A stretch of DNA of 64,000 nucleotides from Haladaptatus paucihalophilus DX253 (GTDB lineage: Archaea; Halobacteriota; Halobacteria; Halobacteriales; Haladaptataceae): assembly GCF_000376445.1 (NCBI RefSeq), contig NZ_AQXI01000001.1, positions 838,962-902,961 of the forward strand. Reading direction: 5' to 3'. The notes below the pieces were generated by a model. The model was not told where the DNA came from and ran no database searches. It saw nothing but the letters and a program-made list of their open reading frames with translations. A program made the position numbers and the translations under genes. The number at the start of each line of letters is the position of its first letter. The first letter of the stretch is position 1. Positions 61,038 through 64,000 of the stretch are shown piece after piece.

Positions 61038-61514
61038 ATGGTTACGATAGAGGCCGCGACCAGCGCGGACATCGACCACGTTACCGACCGCTGGGTCGAA
61101 CTCGCCCGCGACCAGCGCGACCACGGGTCACACCTCCTCGCGGAGGAGAACCGCGGTGCGGTCCGCGATGCGGTCGCGCGCCACGTCATCGAAAACGACC
61201 TGCTCGTCGCCCGAGACGAGGGTATCGTGGGATTCGTGATGTTCGAACTGGAGACGGGTCTCTACCGGCACTCGACCGCTCGCGGAATCGTCCAGAACAT
61301 CTACGTCGAACCCGCGTCGCGGAACGAGGGCGTCGGGTCGGCGCTCCTCGCCGCCGCGGAGGAAAAACTCCGAGAGCGGGGCGCGGAGGTGCTGGCGCTC
61401 GAAGTGCTGGCGCGAAACGAGAACGCCCGCAGACTGTACGAAAACAGGGGTTACGAACCACATCGAATCGAGATGGAAAAATCGGACGAAAACGATAACC
61501 ACTCAAAGGAGTAG
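61038..61514 (+). CDS. GNAT-family N-acetyltransferase
   Basis: 158 residues starting directly after the pgk stop. The acetyl-CoA site is IVQNIYVEPASRNEGVGSALLAAAEEKLRERG (R/Q-x-x-G-x-G/A as RNEGVGSALL), followed by LEVLARNENARRLYENRGYEPHRIEM, the usual motif A and B. It could acetylate a protein N-terminus or a small amine; the substrate is not evident. It is probably co-transcribed with pgk. tRNA-Thr lies 17 bases after its stop. Confidence 0.88.
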   Translation: MVTIEAATSADIDHVTDRWVELARDQRDHGSHLLAEENRGAVRDAVARHVIENDLLVARDEGIVGFVMFELETGLYRHSTARGIVQNIYVEPASRNEGVGSALLAAAEEKLRERGAEVLALEVLARNENARRLYENRGYEPHRIEMEKSDENDNHSKE

Positions 61515-61531
61515 CGACAACTGGCAGTTGC

Positions 61532-61605
61532 GCCAAGGGAGCTTGGGTGGTTCAAGCACTCGATTTGTAATCGAGAATACGTGGGTTCAAATCCCACCCT
61601 TGGCT
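61532..61605 (+). tRNA. tRNA-Thr (UGU)
   Basis: 74 nt. The acceptor GCCAAGG (61532-61538) pairs with CCTTGGC (61598-61604), and the discriminator is T. D stem GCTT/AAGC, anticodon arm CTCGA-TTTGTAA-TCGAG with anticodon TGT, T arm GTGGG-TTCAAAT-CCCAC. The 3' CCA is not encoded. Position 8 is G rather than U, slightly unusual. Confidence 0.9.
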
Positions 61606-61715
61606 TGTGCAGGCGACTGTTCCGTCGCCTGCGCAACCTTCTTGGATTTGAAGCAGACCGAGGTTCGACGCGAAGCGTCGGTTCTCGGGCGTGGTTCAAA
61701 TCCCACCCTTGGCTT
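61606..61715 (+). repeat. tRNA-3'-end duplication element after tRNA-Thr
   Basis: The tRNA is followed by a strong hairpin (GCAGGCGAC 61609-61617 with GTCGCCTGC 61624-61632). Then comes an element from 61642 opening TTGGATTTGAAGCAGACCGA, with inner stem CGACGC-GAA-GCGTCG and GGTTCTCGGGCG. It closes with a second copy of the tRNA 3' end, GGTTCAAATCCCACCCTTGG, to about 61715. The two 3' ends are 109 bp apart. The core matches the third spacer after tRNA-Ser (46821-46880) at most positions, but the inner stem sequence differs with paired changes. Confidence 0.85.
61609..61632 (+). terminator. Hairpin directly after tRNA-Thr
   Basis: A perfect 9-bp GC-rich stem with a 6-base loop (TGTTCC), four bases after the tRNA. 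It sits in the same place as the hairpin after tRNA-Ser, with a different sequence. Confidence 0.5.
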
Positions 61716-61957
61716 TCTATCTGCGCCCGTTTTCGGTGCGGAAGGCGCTCGACTTTTGTGAAATTGTATCGACGCTCGAAGCCATTCCTCCTCGACTGTT
61801 TTCTCGATATACATGGGAATCGTGTCGACGATTCTCTTCGAAACGATTCGTTGATTCCGTTTTCGCCACGGAAATTGCCGTTGCACTACCAAAGCAAGTT
61901 ATTACCTAGCACAAGAGGGCATGAATATTTACCAACAATTGAAAAATAAACTACGGG
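61716..61957. other. Intergenic region after the tRNA-Thr element
   Basis: About 240 bp. It is AT-rich towards the end (AATATTTACCAACAATTGAAAAATAAACTACGG), acting as the promoter of the next gene. Earlier sequence holds no gene I can support, and the short open frames lack coding character. Confidence 0.4.
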
Positions 61958-63445
61958 ATGGGAGATAAAATTTGGCAGTTGGACAGGCGGACGATGCTCG
62001 GAGCGACTGGAACCGTCGGCGCGAACGCGATGCTCGGCGATACCGCGCTGGCAAATCGAACGGAGGACGACGATGAGACGAGGGAATCGGGGTGCTCTGC
62101 CGTGGAGCGGTTACTCGAACGCGCATCCGAGAAGTTTCCCGGCGGTATCGTCTCCGTGTACGCGAAGGAGGCCGGGGCGGACGGCGATGTCCTCGCAAGT
62201 CATCAGGCGGACACGGTGGTCAAACCGGCATCGAACACGAAGCTGCTCACCACCGCATTGGCGTTCGAACATGTGGGACCGGACGAACGGTTCGAGACCA
62301 GTGTCGTCGGCGACGGGTCGATAACCGGGAATCAACTCCACGGCGACCTCGTGCTACGCGGCACCGGTGACGTGTTGTCCACCGCCGACCTCGAACGATT
62401 GGCGGAACAGGTCGCGGAGAACGGAGTACGGACGGTTCACGGCGACCTCGTGGCCGACATCACCGCGTTCGACACCTCTGGGTACGGCCCCGTCTTTTCG
62501 GTTCGCGGCCCCGGGTACCCCGAGGGATGGACGTGGGAGGACCCGCAGTACTCTTACGGCGCACCGAGTTCGACGCTCGCGCTCCACTGGAACAAGGTGT
62601 CCCTCACCGCCAAGCGAACCGAGAACGGCATCGACCTCGCCGTCGAACCCGACTCGGAGTTCGTCACCGTCGAATCGCACCTCTCCACGGCACCCGAAGG
62701 GGCGAACGGCTATTTCTACACCTATCTCGACCGGGTGAACGGCACCATCTACGCCATCGGCGAACTGCCGCCGGGATACGAGGAGACGGAACTGGCACCC
62801 GTGATGCGACCCGACGAACACGCGACAGCGGTGTTCAGGGACCGCCTCGCGGACGCAGGCGTCTCCGTCAAAGGTGATGTCGTCCTCCAAACGGAACCCA
62901 CGGAGCGGGAGGCGGCGTTCGAGACGAGCATCGAATCCGAACCGCTCCACGAGACGACCGGTCCGATGCTGTTGTACTCGAACAACGTCGATGCCGACCA
63001 ACTCGCATTGATGACGGCCCGCCGTGCGCTCGATGACGGGTCGTTCGACGCGTGGACGGAGCTAACCGGCGCCTACTTCGAGAGCTTGGGTTCTCCCGCA
63101 ACCGTTTTCCGGGACGGCTCCGGGCTCTCGCAGTTCAACCTCGTTTCGGCGGCGGACATGGTTTCCCTGCTCGAATGGATACGGAAGAAGCCGTGGTCGG
63201 AGACGCTCATCGGGTCGCTTCCGACGCCGGGCGAGGGCACGCTCGCGTATCGGTTGCGGGACGTGGACGTTCCGGTTCACGCGAAGACGGGAACGGTTCG
63301 CGGAACACGTGCGCTTTCGGGTGTCATCGAGCGGCCGACGGACCCGGACGTACTGTTCTCTATCCTCATGTCGAACGTGACCGTCGGACTCGGCGATGCT
63401 CGCAACTATCAGGACGATTTGGTTCGTGCGCTCATCGACGCGTAA
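61958..63445 (+). CDS. D-alanyl-D-alanine carboxypeptidase homologue (S13/PBP4-type)
   Basis: 495 residues. It has a Tat-like signal (LDRRTMLGATGTVGANAML). The penicillin-binding-protein motifs are complete: S92-N-T-K95 (KPASNTKLLTTALAFEH), a SxN-type LYSNNVDADQLAL, and the KTG box HAKTGTVRGTRALSG. The S13 inserted domain lies at about residues 130-260 (ELHGDLVLRGTGDVLSTADLERL). The family cleaves D-Ala-D-Ala peptides of peptidoglycan, which haloarchaea lack, so the real substrate is probably another exported peptide or amide. It is probably exported. Confidence 0.9.
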   Translation: MGDKIWQLDRRTMLGATGTVGANAMLGDTALANRTEDDDETRESGCSAVERLLERASEKFPGGIVSVYAKEAGADGDVLASHQADTVVKPASNTKLLTTALAFEHVGPDERFETSVVGDGSITGNQLHGDLVLRGTGDVLSTADLERLAEQVAENGVRTVHGDLVADITAFDTSGYGPVFSVRGPGYPEGWTWEDPQYSYGAPSSTLALHWNKVSLTAKRTENGIDLAVEPDSEFVTVESHLSTAPEGANGYFYTYLDRVNGTIYAIGELPPGYEETELAPVMRPDEHATAVFRDRLADAGVSVKGDVVLQTEPTEREAAFETSIESEPLHETTGPMLLYSNNVDADQLALMTARRALDDGSFDAWTELTGAYFESLGSPATVFRDGSGLSQFNLVSAADMVSLLEWIRKKPWSETLIGSLPTPGEGTLAYRLRDVDVPVHAKTGTVRGTRALSGVIERPTDPDVLFSILMSNVTVGLGDARNYQDDLVRALIDA

Positions 63446-63647
63446 CCGTTGTCGATGACGAATTCGGTGACCGGTATGCCCGGATTTACGGGGACCGATT
63501 CCGACTGTGCGTCTCACGACACGACCGCCCGTGGACATGATTAGCGACCGCTTAACGCCGAATTCCGCATTGTGAACTGTTGCTCGCCGTTCCTGCCAAC
63601 ACAATTATCGGACGGTTTTATACTGCCTCCGAGCCTGTTCCTTCTCC
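63446..63647. other. Intergenic region
   Basis: About 200 bp with no credible gene. GACGGTTTTATACTGCC near 63611-63627 is TATA-like and is followed by the ATG at 63648. Confidence 0.4.
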
Positions 63648-64000
63648 ATGAGTCGCACCCAGAGTGTCCCCCTCTGGATGGCGTCGCCCGAGGAGTTCCA
63701 GAGTACGCTCAAGATGGTACTCAGTACGGCGTACAAAAACGACCGCCGGTTCGACCGAGCATGGACGTTTCGCTATCCCGACGACACACCGGATTTGATG
63801 GCGGAGATAACCCACCTCGAAAAGGGTGGGACGAAAGAGATAACGAACCCTCCCCAGCCGACGAAGCCGCCCGAGCAGGCCGTTCTCAAGGACTTCCGCG
63901 ACGTGCTCGGCGACCTCTTGTTGAAGGGGTACCGTCGAGGGATCGACTTCGACCGAGCGTGGACGTTCCGCTACCCGGACGCCGAGCACCCCGACCTGAT
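63648..64000 (+). CDS. Repeat protein of unknown function, partial
   Basis: At least 117 residues from ATG 63648 (MSRTQSVPLWMASPEEFQST), open at the right edge. The same segment occurs twice about 70 residues apart: DRRFDRAWTFRYPDDTPDLM and RGIDFDRAWTFRYPDAEHPDLM, separated by a Pro/Lys-rich linker (NPPQPTKPPEQ). This is a tandem domain duplication of a unit I do not recognise. No signal peptide. The remaining part lies outside the window. Confidence 0.6.
   Translation, partial: MSRTQSVPLWMASPEEFQSTLKMVLSTAYKNDRRFDRAWTFRYPDDTPDLMAEITHLEKGGTKEITNPPQPTKPPEQAVLKDFRDVLGDLLLKGYRRGIDFDRAWTFRYPDAEHPDL

Noticed and set aside
1-64000. CRISPR array, insertion sequence or integrase
   Set aside because: No regularly spaced 25-37 bp repeats with unique spacers were seen, and no transposase or integrase motifs; the only repeats are the tRNA-end arrays and the 30-bp tandem block.

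Overview
The window is a roughly 62% GC stretch of a haloarchaeal chromosome (class Halobacteria). The evidence is the strongly acidic proteins, the frequent GTG starts and ATGA overlaps, AT-rich TATA elements just upstream of start codons (short-leader or leaderless transcripts), haloarchaea-specific small families, a DacZ diadenylate cyclase, GTP cyclohydrolase III, an archaellin and an AbrB-PhoU protein. The genus cannot be fixed from sequence alone. There is no CRISPR array, insertion sequence or rRNA. Two tRNA genes are present: Ser-UGA and Thr-UGU.

1-11.8 kb: partial etfB, a bactofilin-like protein, and a dacZ-mscS pair joined stop-to-start. Small regulators follow, then an odd structured leader near 4.15 kb. 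Next come NAD(P)HX repair (nnr) overlapping moaC, a zinc-ribbon winged-helix regulator, a two-gene ABC exporter, an HxlR regulator, and hflX with a DUF2209-like gene. 11.9-16.7 kb: a fatty-acid/ketoacyl-CoA block made of an SCPx-type thiolase overlapping an HMG-CoA-synthase-like/OB-fold fusion that has lost its catalytic triad, then 3-hydroxyacyl-CoA dehydrogenase overlapping enoyl-CoA hydratase. 16.7-26.6 kb: a frameshifted regulator, a metallo-beta-lactamase-fold protein, a PiT phosphate transporter, a glutaredoxin-thioredoxin reductase fusion, paired paralogous HTH proteins around a membrane protein, a 10-TM metal transporter behind a palindromic operator-like site, and a cold-shock protein.

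26.7-46.3 kb: an orphan archaellin, a nitrilase-family amidase, a LEA14-repeat surface protein, aspS, AbrB-PhoU, an ATP-NAD kinase-like protein, an ATP-grasp ligase, an Xaa-Pro peptidase, UspA, aroA and aroC. Then come a HalOD1 gene with an in-frame stop, a KaiC-like/HTH regulator, uracil-DNA glycosylase and an NhaC antiporter. 46.4-51.8 kb: tRNA-Ser followed by four copies of its own 3' end, then a TMEM175-type channel, a malectin-domain surface protein, udk, GTP cyclohydrolase III and a CBS-domain protein.

51.9-59.6 kb: a branched-chain-amino-acid-type ABC system. livH-livM-livG-livF lie on the minus strand and face two tandem plus-strand substrate-binding proteins. Both binding proteins appear circularly permuted: the canonical C-terminal half comes first and the N-terminal half second, each behind its own signal peptide. 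This is the most striking observation in the window. 59.8-64 kb: pgk, an acetyltransferase, tRNA-Thr with a second example of the tRNA-3'-end repeat element, a D,D-peptidase homologue and a partial repeat protein.

The two strongest candidates for undescribed biology are the permuted binding-protein pair and the hairpin-containing elements that duplicate tRNA 3' ends at both tRNA genes. Their 55-60 bp core is shared between loci 15 kb apart.
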